A stretch of DNA of 64,000 nucleotides from the NCBI GenBank assembly GCA_963706875.1, contig CAVPNW010000016.1, positions 620,001-684,000 of the forward strand, read 5' to 3'. This DNA is from Prado023 sp963706875 (GTDB taxonomy: Bacteria; Actinomycetota; Actinomycetes; S36-B12; CAIYMF01). The position numbers and the translations under genes are program-made. The notes below the pieces were generated by a model. That model had not been told where the DNA came from, ran no database searches, and saw only the letters and a program-made list of their open reading frames with translations. Below, in pieces: positions 22,450-32,000 of the stretch (its first letter is position 1; the number at the start of each line of letters is the position of its first letter).

Positions 22450-22483
22450 ATGGGCCGGGAAGCGCCCATGGGCCGGGAAGCGC
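22450..22483. repeat. Tandem duplication of a 16-bp sequence
   Basis: ATGGGCCGGGAAGCGC occurs at 22450-22465 and again at 22468-22483 (period 18 bp) just upstream of the 22022-22441 gene, in the region divergent from the Rieske gene. It could be a repeated operator or a recent local duplication. Confidence 0.5.
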
Positions 22484-22587
22484 TGACGGCGGGACCGTGG
22501 CACGCTGTTCGGGTGAGGCCCGGCTGCGCCGGTGCTGAACACCCGCCCGCCACGGCGCCGGACGCCGCCACCTGACCAGGAGACTCC

Positions 22588-23070
22588 ATGAACGAGTTCA
22601 GCGCCCTGCCTGTCGAGCAGGACCACATCGCGGCTGGGCGGATCCCCCGGGGCCCCAGCCGACGCAGGATCCTGATCACCGGTGGCGTCGTGGTGGCGGC
22701 CATCGCCGCGACTGCGGCCTGCGGCTCCTCCACCCCGGAGGCGTCGTCCACCGCGCCGGCACCCACCGACGCGAACGCCGGGACGGGGGTCGAGGCGCCC
22801 ATCGCCGACATCGCCGTCGGCGGGGGCGTGATCTACGCCGACCAGAACCTGGTCGTCACCCAACCGACCGCCGGGGACTTCAAGGCGTTCTCGGCCGCCT
22901 GCACGCACAAGGGCTGCACCGTGTCCGAGGTCGCCGATGGGCTGATCACATGTGCCTGCCATGGCAGCCAGTTCTCGATCGAGGACGGGTCGGTCCAGGC
23001 CGGACCTGCCACCGCACCCCTGCCCTCCAGGGCAGCCACCGTCTCGGGCGACATGGTGACCGTCGCCTGA
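22588..23070 (+). CDS. Rieske [2Fe-2S] protein, Tat-type lipoprotein
   Basis: A 160-residue protein. The N-terminus combines a twin-arginine-like SRRRILITGG, a hydrophobic stretch and a lipobox-like ATAAC (residues ~41-45), so it is probably exported folded and lipid-anchored. A Ser/Thr/Pro linker follows. The Rieske domain has both cluster motifs, CTHKGC (Cys-x-His) and CACHGSQF (Cys-x-x-His), and a third GP loop-like segment. It is a small soluble-type ferredoxin-like Rieske protein, not the large cytochrome bc QcrA. GAGACTCC precedes the ATG, a poor ribosome site. Confidence 0.9.
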   Translation: MNEFSALPVEQDHIAAGRIPRGPSRRRILITGGVVVAAIAATAACGSSTPEASSTAPAPTDANAGTGVEAPIADIAVGGGVIYADQNLVVTQPTAGDFKAFSAACTHKGCTVSEVADGLITCACHGSQFSIEDGSVQAGPATAPLPSRAATVSGDMVTVA

Positions 23071-23139
23071 CCATGCGCCGGCCTGACACCCCTGAGCCGG
23101 TTCTGCGATAGTGCGAACCGCACAGGGAGGAACATCCGG

Positions 23140-24138
23140 ATGACCAGTCCACAGGCGGTCGCGACCCGCTCGCCGGAGTCCGAGCGCCGGCGCCTGGCGC
23201 TGCTGGTCAAGGTGGCCGCCTCGGCCGGGAACTTCTCCCCCAAGCTGGCTTCTGCCGTGGAGCACGCAACCGACGCCGAGGTCCGCGTCATGTCCGACCT
23301 GGTGGAGCGCGGGATGTCCATCCCCGACCTCGTGGGCCTCCTGCAGGGCGCCCACGTCCTGGTCGGCGACGACGACCTGTACGAGCGTTGGATCTTCCCG
23401 ACCAGCCGGCGGCGCATGTCCAGCCACCACCGGACCGTGGACAAGAAGGTCACCCCGGACTACGGCCTCGACGGTCCCCTGGTGCGCGAGTCCCTGCACG
23501 GCAAGGCGGCCGTCGGGACGTGGGTCCAGCTGGAGCGCACCAAGGCCACGTTCCAGTGGGGGAAGCTGCCCACATGGTCCGACGCCGTGCACATCCGTGA
23601 CTACGTCCTGTACCGGATCACCGGGAAGAACGTCGGCCCCTGGGGCCTGTCGGCGCACGTTGACACCCGGCCCATGCTGCTGCGCCCGCCGAACACCACG
23701 CCTAGTCGCGCTGCCGGGCAGGCGCTGGCCGCGTTCGCGCGCCGTCGGGCCGACCTGACCATGGCCCCGGATGTCCAGGGCCGCTGGTCGGATGTCCTGT
23801 CGCCCGAGATCGAGCCGGTCGGCCCCCTCGGGGACCTGTTCGGGGCACCGTCCCCAGAGCATCCCGAGGACCTGCTGCCCGACTCCGCCTACAAGGACGA
23901 GCTCGGCCTCGGCCTGTTCGGGGCGCTGCCGATCGTGCGGGCCGACGCGCCCCTGCGACCCGCGGTGCGGGCGCTGCTCGACGCCGCGGCCGTGGGCGAG
24001 TTCGCCGAGCCCCCGCAGGGCGCTGCGGAGACCGTTGAGGTGACGGTCGGGCCCCGTGGACTGTCGGTGGGAGCCGTCGTCCAGGACGCCTCCGCGACGC
24101 GACCCGTGTTCGTCGGAATCGAGGAGGACCTCCAATGA
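23140..24138 (+). CDS. Hypothetical protein
   Basis: A 332-residue protein that I do not recognise. The N-terminal ~70 residues are helical (RRLALLVKVAASAGNFSPKL). The middle (residues ~75-185) is rich in conserved-looking polar and aromatic motifs: DDDLYERWIFPTSRRRMSSH, FQWGKLPTWSDAVHIRDYVL and GPWGLSAHVDTRPML. The C-terminal third is acidic and low complexity. No signal peptide or membrane helix is present. GGGAGG precedes the ATG. Its TGA overlaps the ATG of the next gene (ATGA), so the two are translated together. Confidence 0.7.
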   Translation: MTSPQAVATRSPESERRRLALLVKVAASAGNFSPKLASAVEHATDAEVRVMSDLVERGMSIPDLVGLLQGAHVLVGDDDLYERWIFPTSRRRMSSHHRTVDKKVTPDYGLDGPLVRESLHGKAAVGTWVQLERTKATFQWGKLPTWSDAVHIRDYVLYRITGKNVGPWGLSAHVDTRPMLLRPPNTTPSRAAGQALAAFARRRADLTMAPDVQGRWSDVLSPEIEPVGPLGDLFGAPSPEHPEDLLPDSAYKDELGLGLFGALPIVRADAPLRPAVRALLDAAAVGEFAEPPQGAAETVEVTVGPRGLSVGAVVQDASATRPVFVGIEEDLQ

Positions 24139-24884
24139 CGACCCCAGACCAGCCCGGGTCCGCGGGGCTTGCCGACAAGCAGCTCGCCGACGTGGCCGAC
24201 CTGGTGGCCACCGGTCCGGTCGACATGGGCGCGTTCACCCAGGCGGAGATGGCCGTGGTCCTCGGCGACGTCCCCGCACTCGCCGGTGTCGAGGAGGCCG
24301 TGCTCGCGGAGGCCGTGCGCTCGCTGGCCGCCCGCGGCGTGCTGCACCGGGTGCCGGGAGAGGCCGCCGCGGAGGTCGTCGGCGACCTCGGGCTCATCGT
24401 CGCCCTGGTGGCGACCAGCGTGGGCACGCTGGACATCCGGCGAGGTCACGAGGGCCCGGCCGACGCGCCGTGGCGCTGGCTGATCTCCCTGTTCGGCAAC
24501 GGCGTGGTGGGCATCGACCGGATCGACGCACTGGGCCTGCACCGGTTGTCGATGTACTCGGTCGGCGGGATCGCCGATGTGGTGGCTGATCGCCTGATCG
24601 ACGGGAGGGCGAGGATCCCTGACGGTGGCGACCAGCCCGTCGCAATCACCGATGCCGACCTGCGGCGCGTGGCCGAGGCGGCGCCTACGCGCTGGCAACT
24701 GATCCATCGGGTCCCCCGCCGCGAGACCGGCACCCGGCTGGTGGTCGAGTCGCTCGTCCTACGCACCGGTGAGACCCGCGTGGACCTGGTCACCCGGACA
24801 CCGGAGGGGGACGGATACCAGCGATTGGCGGTCGATGCCGAGTCGCTGCGCGAGTACCTCAGGGGCCTGTTCCTGCTCCGGTGA
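24135..24884 (+). CDS. Hypothetical protein
   Basis: A 249-residue protein with no motif I recognise. It starts at an ATGA overlap with the upstream gene. The N-terminal half is acidic and helical with a possible winged-helix stretch (AEMAVVLGDVPALAGVEEAV, SLAARGVLHRVPGE). The C-terminal half is mixed alpha/beta and ends VDAESLREYLRGLFLLR. The pattern of a small HTH-like part followed by a beta-rich part loosely recalls ESX-associated EspG-type proteins, but I would not assign that. It probably acts with the 23140 and 24960 proteins. Confidence 0.65.
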   Translation: MTTPDQPGSAGLADKQLADVADLVATGPVDMGAFTQAEMAVVLGDVPALAGVEEAVLAEAVRSLAARGVLHRVPGEAAAEVVGDLGLIVALVATSVGTLDIRRGHEGPADAPWRWLISLFGNGVVGIDRIDALGLHRLSMYSVGGIADVVADRLIDGRARIPDGGDQPVAITDADLRRVAEAAPTRWQLIHRVPRRETGTRLVVESLVLRTGETRVDLVTRTPEGDGYQRLAVDAESLREYLRGLFLLR

Positions 24885-24959
24885 GGCCGCGTGCCCGTCG
24901 GTGCTGGTGTGTAGTGTCGCTCGGGAGTGCTCCCGCGACCGAAGGAGAAGGTCCCACCG

Positions 24960-25562
24960 ATGTCGCCCAACCCCTTGGCCGGCCAGCCGGGCACGCCGCG
25001 CCCGGTGCAGACGACGGTCGACCTGACCGGCCTGCACCGCAAGGCCCTCGAAGTGCTGGCGCGCGACCTGTTCCCCGGGGAGGTCGTCCGGGTCGTCATC
25101 CTCGGCGAACGCGACCAGGCGATCATCGGCACCACGCGACGGGCTCTCGTGTTCAAGAAGGGCGCCGCCGGTGGCGCCCTGCTCACGACCGAGCTGATCA
25201 GTTGGGACTACGCGCACCTGACAGGGGTCCTGACCCATCTCGGGGGGCAGGCGGGCGCTGTCGTGCTCGAGGCCAGCAGCCAGGTGGGGCGGTCCCGGCG
25301 CCTTCGCGGCCAGCACGAGAGGGACCCGTTCAAGGCGCCGAACGCCATCCCGGTGGCGCCCCCGTTCGACGCCGTGACCTCCGCGGCTGAGTCCCTGCGC
25401 GCGCTGATCACCGCGGCGAACGCGGCCACGCCCACGGGTGCCCCCACTGCCGGCCCGTCACCGGCCCAGGAGCTGCAGCACCTCGCCGAGCTCCGGGACC
25501 TCGGCGTGATCACCCCCGAGGAGTTCGAGATCATGAAGGCCCGGATCGTCCACGGTGGATGA
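24960..25562 (+). CDS. PH-like/SHOCT-domain protein
   Basis: A 200-residue protein. ATG 24960 is preceded by AAGGAGAAGG. Residues ~20-110 form a beta-rich bacterial PH-like domain (VVRVVILGERDQAIIGTTRR, ALLTTELISWDYAHLTGV). A Thr/Ala/Pro linker follows, and the last ~33 residues are a SHOCT domain (LQHLAELRDLGVITPEEFEI, then MKARIV). SHOCT domains are oligomerisation or protein-binding modules. The protein is probably cytosolic or membrane-associated through its PH-like domain. It follows the two hypothetical genes by 75 bp on the same strand. Confidence 0.78.
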   Translation: MSPNPLAGQPGTPRPVQTTVDLTGLHRKALEVLARDLFPGEVVRVVILGERDQAIIGTTRRALVFKKGAAGGALLTTELISWDYAHLTGVLTHLGGQAGAVVLEASSQVGRSRRLRGQHERDPFKAPNAIPVAPPFDAVTSAAESLRALITAANAATPTGAPTAGPSPAQELQHLAELRDLGVITPEEFEIMKARIVHGG

Positions 25563-25669
25563 ATCCCGGGAGTCCGGGGGCGGCGATCGGTGACACCCAG
25601 CCGAGCGTGCGAAGGCGGCAGTCGTGACCCACAGGAAGCCATCGAGGAGGGTCGAGCTCGCCGCAGTCG

Positions 25670-26689
25670 CTACTCCTCGGACGGGTAGGTGAGCCCGATC
25701 TGGCGGCGCACCTCGTCCATCGTGCGCATCACGTCGATGGTCCCCTGCCAGGTCATCGACGGGCTCTGGGTCTGGCCGGCCGCGACGCACCTCGCGACCT
25801 CGGCGGCCTCGTACTGCATGCCGGCGTCCACCACGCCGTCGTAGGTCCAATGGGTGCCGTCGTCGCCGACGACGGTGAACCGGGTCGGCGCGTAGAACCG
25901 GCCCTGGATCTCGATCCGGCCGTGTTCCCCGAACACGACTGCGGTGGTTGCCGTGTTCGCCTCGAGGGTCGTGTGCAGGCTTGCTTGGCGCTCGGAGAAG
26001 CCCAGTGCGATCGACACCTGCCCGTCGACCCCGGTCTGTGTGAGCACACCGATGGCCGACACCCGGTCCGGAGCGCCGAACAGGTCGTGGGCGAACGAGA
26101 CGGGGTAGACGCCGAGGTCGAGCAGTGCGCCGCCGGCCAGGCTCGGGTCGTGCAGCCGATGGGTCGCCGGATGGTGGCCCATGTTCTGCCCGTGGTCGGC
26201 GATGACTCCCACCAGCTCCCCGATCTCGCCGCGCGCGAGCACCTCGCGCATCACGACCACGTGCGGCAGGAAGCGGGTCCACATCGCCTCCATCACGAAC
26301 ACCCCGGCCGCCCGCGCGGCCTCGAGGACCTGCTCGGCCTCGGCTGCGTTGACCGTGAAGGCCTTCTCGACCAGGACGTGCTTGCCGGCGGCGATGGCCA
26401 GCAGGGCGTGCTCGAGGTGCTCGGAGTGCGGGGACGCGACGTAGACGACGTCAACGGCGGGGTCGGCGACCAGGGCCTCGTAGCTGCCGTGCGCGGTGGG
26501 GATCGCGTGGCGCGCGGAGAACTCGTCAGCACGGTCCTGGGCCCGCGACCCCACCGCGACCACGGTGGACTGCGTGTGCTGCGTGACCGCCTCGGTGAAG
26601 ACGCTGGCGATGCCACCGGCTCCGAGGACCCCCCACCGCAGTGCAGGGGCGGAACGGGGATCGGGCGGCTCAGCATGGGTCCGGGTCAT
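25670..26689 (-). CDS. Gfo/Idh/MocA-family oxidoreductase
   Basis: A 339-residue NAD(P)-dependent dehydrogenase. The Rossmann motif is RWGVLGAGGIASVFTEAV (residues ~18-35). The catalytic signature EKAF lies in GKHVLVEKAFTVNAAEAE, equivalent to the EKP motif with Pro replaced by Ala. The C-terminal part is the family alpha/beta domain (LLDLGVYPVSFAHDLFGAPD). Substrates in this family are usually sugars, inositols or dihydrodiols. It stands alone, divergent from the DUF1801 gene. Confidence 0.9.
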   Translation of the reverse strand: MTRTHAEPPDPRSAPALRWGVLGAGGIASVFTEAVTQHTQSTVVAVGSRAQDRADEFSARHAIPTAHGSYEALVADPAVDVVYVASPHSEHLEHALLAIAAGKHVLVEKAFTVNAAEAEQVLEAARAAGVFVMEAMWTRFLPHVVVMREVLARGEIGELVGVIADHGQNMGHHPATHRLHDPSLAGGALLDLGVYPVSFAHDLFGAPDRVSAIGVLTQTGVDGQVSIALGFSERQASLHTTLEANTATTAVVFGEHGRIEIQGRFYAPTRFTVVGDDGTHWTYDGVVDAGMQYEAAEVARCVAAGQTQSPSMTWQGTIDVMRTMDEVRRQIGLTYPSEE

Positions 26690-26835
26690 CTGGCCACAGT
26701 AACGCGGGGCCCATCACCCGTCGGCGCCGATCCCTGCGATCCCCCCTCGATCCCCCGGGATCGGAGGTGGACAATGGCTGTCGACTCCGTCCCGGCGCGA
26801 CTGGGGTTGATGCCGATCGCGAGGAGGTCACGCCG

Positions 26836-27192
26836 ATGGGCGCACACGATGTGGATGCCTACCTTGAGGGGGTCCCCGAGCCCCAGCGGAGCACCCTGGC
26901 GCAGGTCCGCACGACTCTGGCGGCGCTGCTGCCGGACGCCGAGCAGACGATCAGCTACGGCTCGCCCACGTTCAAGGTCGGTGGGAGGGGCGTGGCTGGG
27001 ATCGCCGCGTTCACCCGCCACTGCAGCTACCTGCCGATGAGTGGCAGCGTCACGGCCGCACTCGCGGAGGAGCTCAGCGGCTACGAGACGACCAAGGGGT
27101 CGGTGAAGTTCCCCGTCGACTCCCCGCTGCCGGAGCATGTCGTGCGCGCCCTGGTGGATGCCCGGCTCGCGGAGCTGGGCCTCACCCGCTGA
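26836..27192 (+). CDS. DUF1801 / YdhG-like protein
   Basis: A 118-residue protein with the DUF1801 pattern: DVDAYLEGVPEPQRSTLAQV, AEQTISYGSPTFKVGGRGVA, HCSYLPMSG and the C-terminal TTKGSVKFPVDSPLPEHVVR. Homologues (YdhG, Fra-like) have been proposed as frataxin-like iron-binding proteins. GAGGAGG precedes the ATG 26836. It is soluble and single-domain. Confidence 0.85.
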   Translation: MGAHDVDAYLEGVPEPQRSTLAQVRTTLAALLPDAEQTISYGSPTFKVGGRGVAGIAAFTRHCSYLPMSGSVTAALAEELSGYETTKGSVKFPVDSPLPEHVVRALVDARLAELGLTR

Positions 27193-27313
27193 GGCATGGG
27201 CCGGTCACGCTGCTCCCTGCGACTCGCCCGCCCCTCGACATTCGGGCCTAACGGCACATAGCCCGCACGAGCCCACGAGGGCACACTGGAATCACAGAGG
27301 AAGGCGGCGCGCC

Positions 27314-28390
27314 ATGAGCGACACCCTGCCCACGCGGTCCACACTCCCCCTCGAGGAGGCTCTCGAGGCCCTCGTCACCCGGGGAACGATCTCCCCTGAC
27401 CAACGCGCCGCCATCCTCGCGGAGATGTGTGGACGCACACCCACCGTGACGGGCGGCCTTCCCGCCGCCCCGGAACGAGCACCCGATGGGACGTCCGCCC
27501 GCCACCGCCGTTCGTTGAGCGAGGTCCTCATCGAGGTCGGGCTCTACGTCGGCGGGGCACTCGTGATCGCCGCCGCGGTCGTCCTCGTCGCCCAGAACTG
27601 GGGGTCGATGAGCCTCGGGGTCCAGATCGCGAGCCTCGGGTTGACCGCGCTCGTCGCCGGTGGCGTCGCCCTGGTCGTCGGCCATGGGGCCGGACCGGGT
27701 TCGGTTCGGCGTCGGCTGGCCGGCGTCCTCTTCGTGGGCGCGGCCATCAGCGCGGGCGGCACCACGGCGCTGCTGGTCGGGGAGGACACCGACTTCACCG
27801 GCATCGCCGCCTTCACCGTCGCACTCGCGATCATGGTGGGTGCGCACCTTGTCGCCTCGAGCACCATTACGGAGCTCGGCATGTTCGTTGCGAGCTTCGG
27901 GATGGTCCAGTCGACCATCGAGGCATTCCGCCCTGAGCCCGTCACGGGCTTCTACGACGAGATCACCCGGTATGACCGCTACGCACCGCTGGCCGTCGTG
28001 GTGTTCGGCGTGCTGTGGGCGCTGGTTGTGTCCCGGCGCCTGGCTCATCGGGAGCTGGCCGTGTTCGTCGGGATGGCCGTGGCCCTGATGTCAGCGCTCC
28101 CGATCATCGGTCAGGGCTCCTCCCGCACGGTCGGAATGGTCGTCATGGCGCTGCTGGCGGCCCTGGGCTTCTGGCGGTTCCTCGTCGACGGACACTGGCC
28201 GTGGCTGGCTGCTGCGATCGCCAGCGTCACCGCCCTCGTGTTCTGGGCCGTGGGCGGGGCCGATCGGCCCGCGCTGGCGATCCTCGTGGCCGGCCTGGTC
28301 ATGCTCGGGTCGAGCGCGCTGGGCATGCTCGTCGCCCGCCGGCGTCGGGCCGCCCTCACGGCGGGCGACGCCTCTCCCCCGGTCGCCTGA
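27314..28390 (+). CDS. DUF2157-like multi-spanning membrane protein
   Basis: A 358-residue protein. Residues 1-60 are a cytosolic helical part (LEEALEALVTRGTISPDQRA) like the N-terminal helix of DUF2157 proteins. About nine to ten membrane helices follow, beginning VGLYVGGALVIAAAVVLVAQ, with short loops and a basic C-terminus (ARRRRAALTAG). GAGGAAGG precedes the ATG 27314. No transport motif is evident and the function is unknown. Confidence 0.78.
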   Translation: MSDTLPTRSTLPLEEALEALVTRGTISPDQRAAILAEMCGRTPTVTGGLPAAPERAPDGTSARHRRSLSEVLIEVGLYVGGALVIAAAVVLVAQNWGSMSLGVQIASLGLTALVAGGVALVVGHGAGPGSVRRRLAGVLFVGAAISAGGTTALLVGEDTDFTGIAAFTVALAIMVGAHLVASSTITELGMFVASFGMVQSTIEAFRPEPVTGFYDEITRYDRYAPLAVVVFGVLWALVVSRRLAHRELAVFVGMAVALMSALPIIGQGSSRTVGMVVMALLAALGFWRFLVDGHWPWLAAAIASVTALVFWAVGGADRPALAILVAGLVMLGSSALGMLVARRRRAALTAGDASPPVA

Positions 28391-28441
28391 CCTGGGCTGG
28401 AGCGGGAGGATGGGCGTACTTCGCCAAGGAAGGGGTACGCC

Positions 28442-29005
28442 ATGTCGTGGACGGTCCAGCCGCTCGACGCCTCGACCTGGGATGGCTTTGCGGAGCTCGT
28501 GGAGCGCAACAACGGGATCTTCGGTGGGTGCTGGTGCATCGGGTTCCACCCGGAGCGCGGCCAGTGGGACATCGCCCGCACGGTGAAGGAGGACCGGGTT
28601 CGCTCTGATCGCGCCCATGCGGCGCTGGTGCTCGACGAGGACGGAGCGGTGCAGGGGTGGTGCCAGTACGGAAGCCCTGAGGAGCTCCCCAACATCAAGA
28701 ACAAGCGCGAGTACGCCAAGGACGCGCCAGCGCCACCGGACTGGCGGATCACCTGCGTCTTCGTCGACCGCAAGCACCGTGGCCAGGGCGTCGCACGAGC
28801 GGCGCTGGAAGGTGCACTCGACCAGATCGCCCGCGCCGGTGGGGGCCTCGTCGAGGCCATCTCCGAGGTGACCGTCGGCCGCGAGGCGCCCGGCCGGTTC
28901 CTGTTCAGCGCAACCGTCGAGCTGTTCGAGGAATACGGATTCAGGCGCGTCCGGCAGGTCGGCAAGCACGCCTGGATCGTGAGCCGGATGGTCGAGCCGG
29001 TCTGA
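28442..29005 (+). CDS. GNAT-family N-acetyltransferase
   Basis: A 187-residue protein. The acetyl-CoA-binding region is ITCVFVDRKHRGQGVARAAL, with the R-x-x-G-x-G/A loop. An N-terminal conserved GGCWCIGFHPERGQ and a C-terminal FEEYGFRRVRQVGKHAWIVS complete the fold. The substrate is unknown. AAGGAAGGGG precedes the ATG. It sits alone between a membrane protein gene and the helicase. Confidence 0.88.
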   Translation: MSWTVQPLDASTWDGFAELVERNNGIFGGCWCIGFHPERGQWDIARTVKEDRVRSDRAHAALVLDEDGAVQGWCQYGSPEELPNIKNKREYAKDAPAPPDWRITCVFVDRKHRGQGVARAALEGALDQIARAGGGLVEAISEVTVGREAPGRFLFSATVELFEEYGFRRVRQVGKHAWIVSRMVEPV

Positions 29006-29093
29006 ACTCATCGATCGAGGCACCTGACCATCACGGGGGTGGGGGCGGACCTCCTGCCAGGACTGGAGTCCCCGACCCTGGCAAGCTCGGCCC

Positions 29094-32000
29094 ATGGCCG
29101 ACCGGGGGATGGAGACGGGCGTCTACGAGGACCTTGTGACCTCCGCCCTTGAACAGCAGCTGCACCAGCTCCTTGCGGCCGACACCCCGATCACGCGCCG
29201 CCTCATGGATTCCGAGGCCGCAGACCGCTTCGCTCTGCACGTCTCCGAAGCGCTCCGGCGGGCGATCGCCGCCCAGCCCGATCACGGCCGCGCTGTCGAG
29301 TCCTCCCGCGTCGTCACAGCCCTCCTCCGGCAGCTCGAGTTTGAACTGCGCGGCTACACCGCGGCTCCGGACCTGCCCGCGGCGGAGCCCGCCGTCCTCA
29401 CCGGAGTCGTGACCCGCAATCCCGACGGATCGACCCCGCAGGTGCACTCCCCGATCACGCCCCTGCTCGACACGACTGTCCTGACCAACAGCAAGCAGGA
29501 CCTCAACATGTCGGCCCACCTGAAGTCCGAGATCCGCTCGGCCTCAGGGATCGATGCCATCATCGCGTTCATCCGACGTCCCGGGGTCCGCCCCCTACTT
29601 GCGGATCTGCGCCGAGTGGTCGAGGCAGGGCATCGAGTGCGGATCCTGACGACCTCCTTCACTGGGTTCACCGAGGTCGAGGCCCTCACGATGCTCGCCG
29701 ACGCCGGTGCCGAGATCCGGGTCTCCTACGACACGAGCAGCTCACGGCTCCACGCCAAGGCATGGATCTTCCACCGGCCGGCCCGGGCTTCGACGGCGTT
29801 CGTCGGCAGCTCCAACTTCACCTCGCATGCGCTGAACACCGGCATGGAATGGAACGTGCGGCTCTCCCAGCGGCGCAACCCGGACGCTGTGGAGAAGATG
29901 ATGCGGGTGTTCGACTCCTACTGGGAGTCAGACGACTTCGTCGCGTTCGACGCCGACGAGTTCCGCGACAAGGCCACCAACCCGTTGCCGCCACGCGGCT
30001 CGGCCGAACTCCAGCTCTTCGACATCGCACCCCACCCCTTCCAGGAGCGGATGCTCGAGGAGATCCGCGTTGCGCGCGAGCTGGGCCATCACAGGAATCT
30101 GCTTGTCGCCGCGACCGGAACCGGTAAGACCGTGATGGCTGCCCTGGACTACAAGGACCTCGTTCGCAGGCTGCCACGAGCGCGGCTGCTCTTCGTCGCA
30201 CACCGTGAGGAGATTCTCGACCAATCCCTGCGGACCTTCCGGATGGTCCTCGGCGATGCGGTCTTCGGCGAGAAGTGGGTGGGCAACCACCGGCCGAAGC
30301 ACTTCGAGCACGTGTTCGCCTCGATCCAGTCGCTGAGCCGAAACGGCCTGACGGACCTCGACCCGAGCCACTTCGACGTCGTCATCGTCGACGAGTTCCA
30401 TCACGCGGCCGCCGCCACCTACGAGCGGCTCCTGACACAGGTCCAACCCCGCGAGCTCCTGGGATTGACCGCGACCCCGGAGCGGGCCGACGGCCTCAGC
30501 GTCCTGGACTACTTCGACGGCCGCATCGCCGCCGAGATGCGACTCTGGGATGCCATCGCCGAGGGGCGACTGGCACCTTTCCAGTACTACGCGATCCACG
30601 ACGGGGCGTCCCTGACCGAGGTGCCCTGGAAGCGGGGCAAGGGGTACGACGTGGAGGCGCTGTCCAACATCTTCACCTCCGACCAGGCGTGGGCGCGCCT
30701 CGTGATCCGGAAGACGGCCGAGCAGGCCGACGTCACGCAGATGCGGGCGATGGGATTCTGCGTGAGCGTCGCACACGCACGCTTCATGGCCGATCAGTTC
30801 ACATCAGCGGGCATCCCCGCCGTGGCCGTGTGGGGCGATTCCCCCGACGATGAGCGCCGACACGCGCTGTCCGACCTACGCGCGGGCCGGATCCGCGCCG
30901 TCTTCAGTGTCGACCTGTTCAACGAGGGTGTGGACATCCCGCACGTCGACACGCTGTTGATGCTGCGGCCCACCGAATCGGCCACCCTGTTCCTCCAGCA
31001 GCTTGGCCGCGGCCTTCGTAAGACCGACAACAAGGAGTTCTGCACCGTTCTGGACTTCGTCTCCCAGCACAACAGGGAATTCCGATTCGACCAGAAGATG
31101 CGGGCCCTGGTCGGTGGGGGCTCGCGCAAGGATCTCCTCCGCAACATCGAGCAGGGCTTCCCGAATCTGCCCCCGGGGGCCAGCGCGAGCATGGACGCAG
31201 TCGCCCAGGACATCGTCCTGGCATCCATCCGCAACTCGCTGCCGTCCACCAAGGTGCAGTTCGTCGGCGAACTCAAGGCGATGGTGTCCGCTGGGCACGA
31301 ACCCACCCTGCCGAGCTTCCTGGCGCACACCGGGGTCGAGCTGCGGTCCGTGTACTCATCCGGCCGCTGCTTCTCGGATCTCCTCGACGCCGCCGGCCTC
31401 CCCGTCGATCCCTCAGGGCAACAGGAGAAGGCCCTGCGCAAGGCGCTGGGTCGGTTGCTGCACCTCGACGACCTGGAGCGGATCGGCTTCTACAGGACCC
31501 TGGTCGCAGGCAACCGCCCGATCGTCGGTCGGCTCGACGAACGATCCGCGCGGCTCTGGCGCATGCTTATCGCCCAGGTCACCGAGCAGGCACTCACGAA
31601 GGACACGACGGTCCAGCAGGCAACCGACCTACTGTGGTCCCATCCCCAGGTTCGGGCCGAGCTCGCGCAGGTCCTCGAAGTCCTGGCCGGGCGGATCGAC
31701 CACGAGCATGTACCGCTCGCTGGCGGCGACCCCTGCCCACTTCTCGTCCACGCCCGGTACTCGCGCATCGAGGTCCAGGCTGCCCTGGGCGATGGCGACC
31801 GGGCGAAGGTGCCGGACTGGCGCGAGGGGGTGCGGTGGCTGCCCGACGAGCGGACCGACGCGCTGCTGGTCACCCTCAACAAGGCTGAGGGCAACTTCTC
31901 CCCCACCACTGCCTACCGTGACTACGCGATGACGCGCACGCTGTTCCATTGGGAGAGCCAGTCGACCCAAGGCCCCGAGTCCCCCACCGGCCAGCGGTAC

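Noticed and set aside
22435..24135. 566-residue minus-strand open frame
   Set aside because: Antisense to the Rieske and 23140 genes, low complexity, no recognisable domain.
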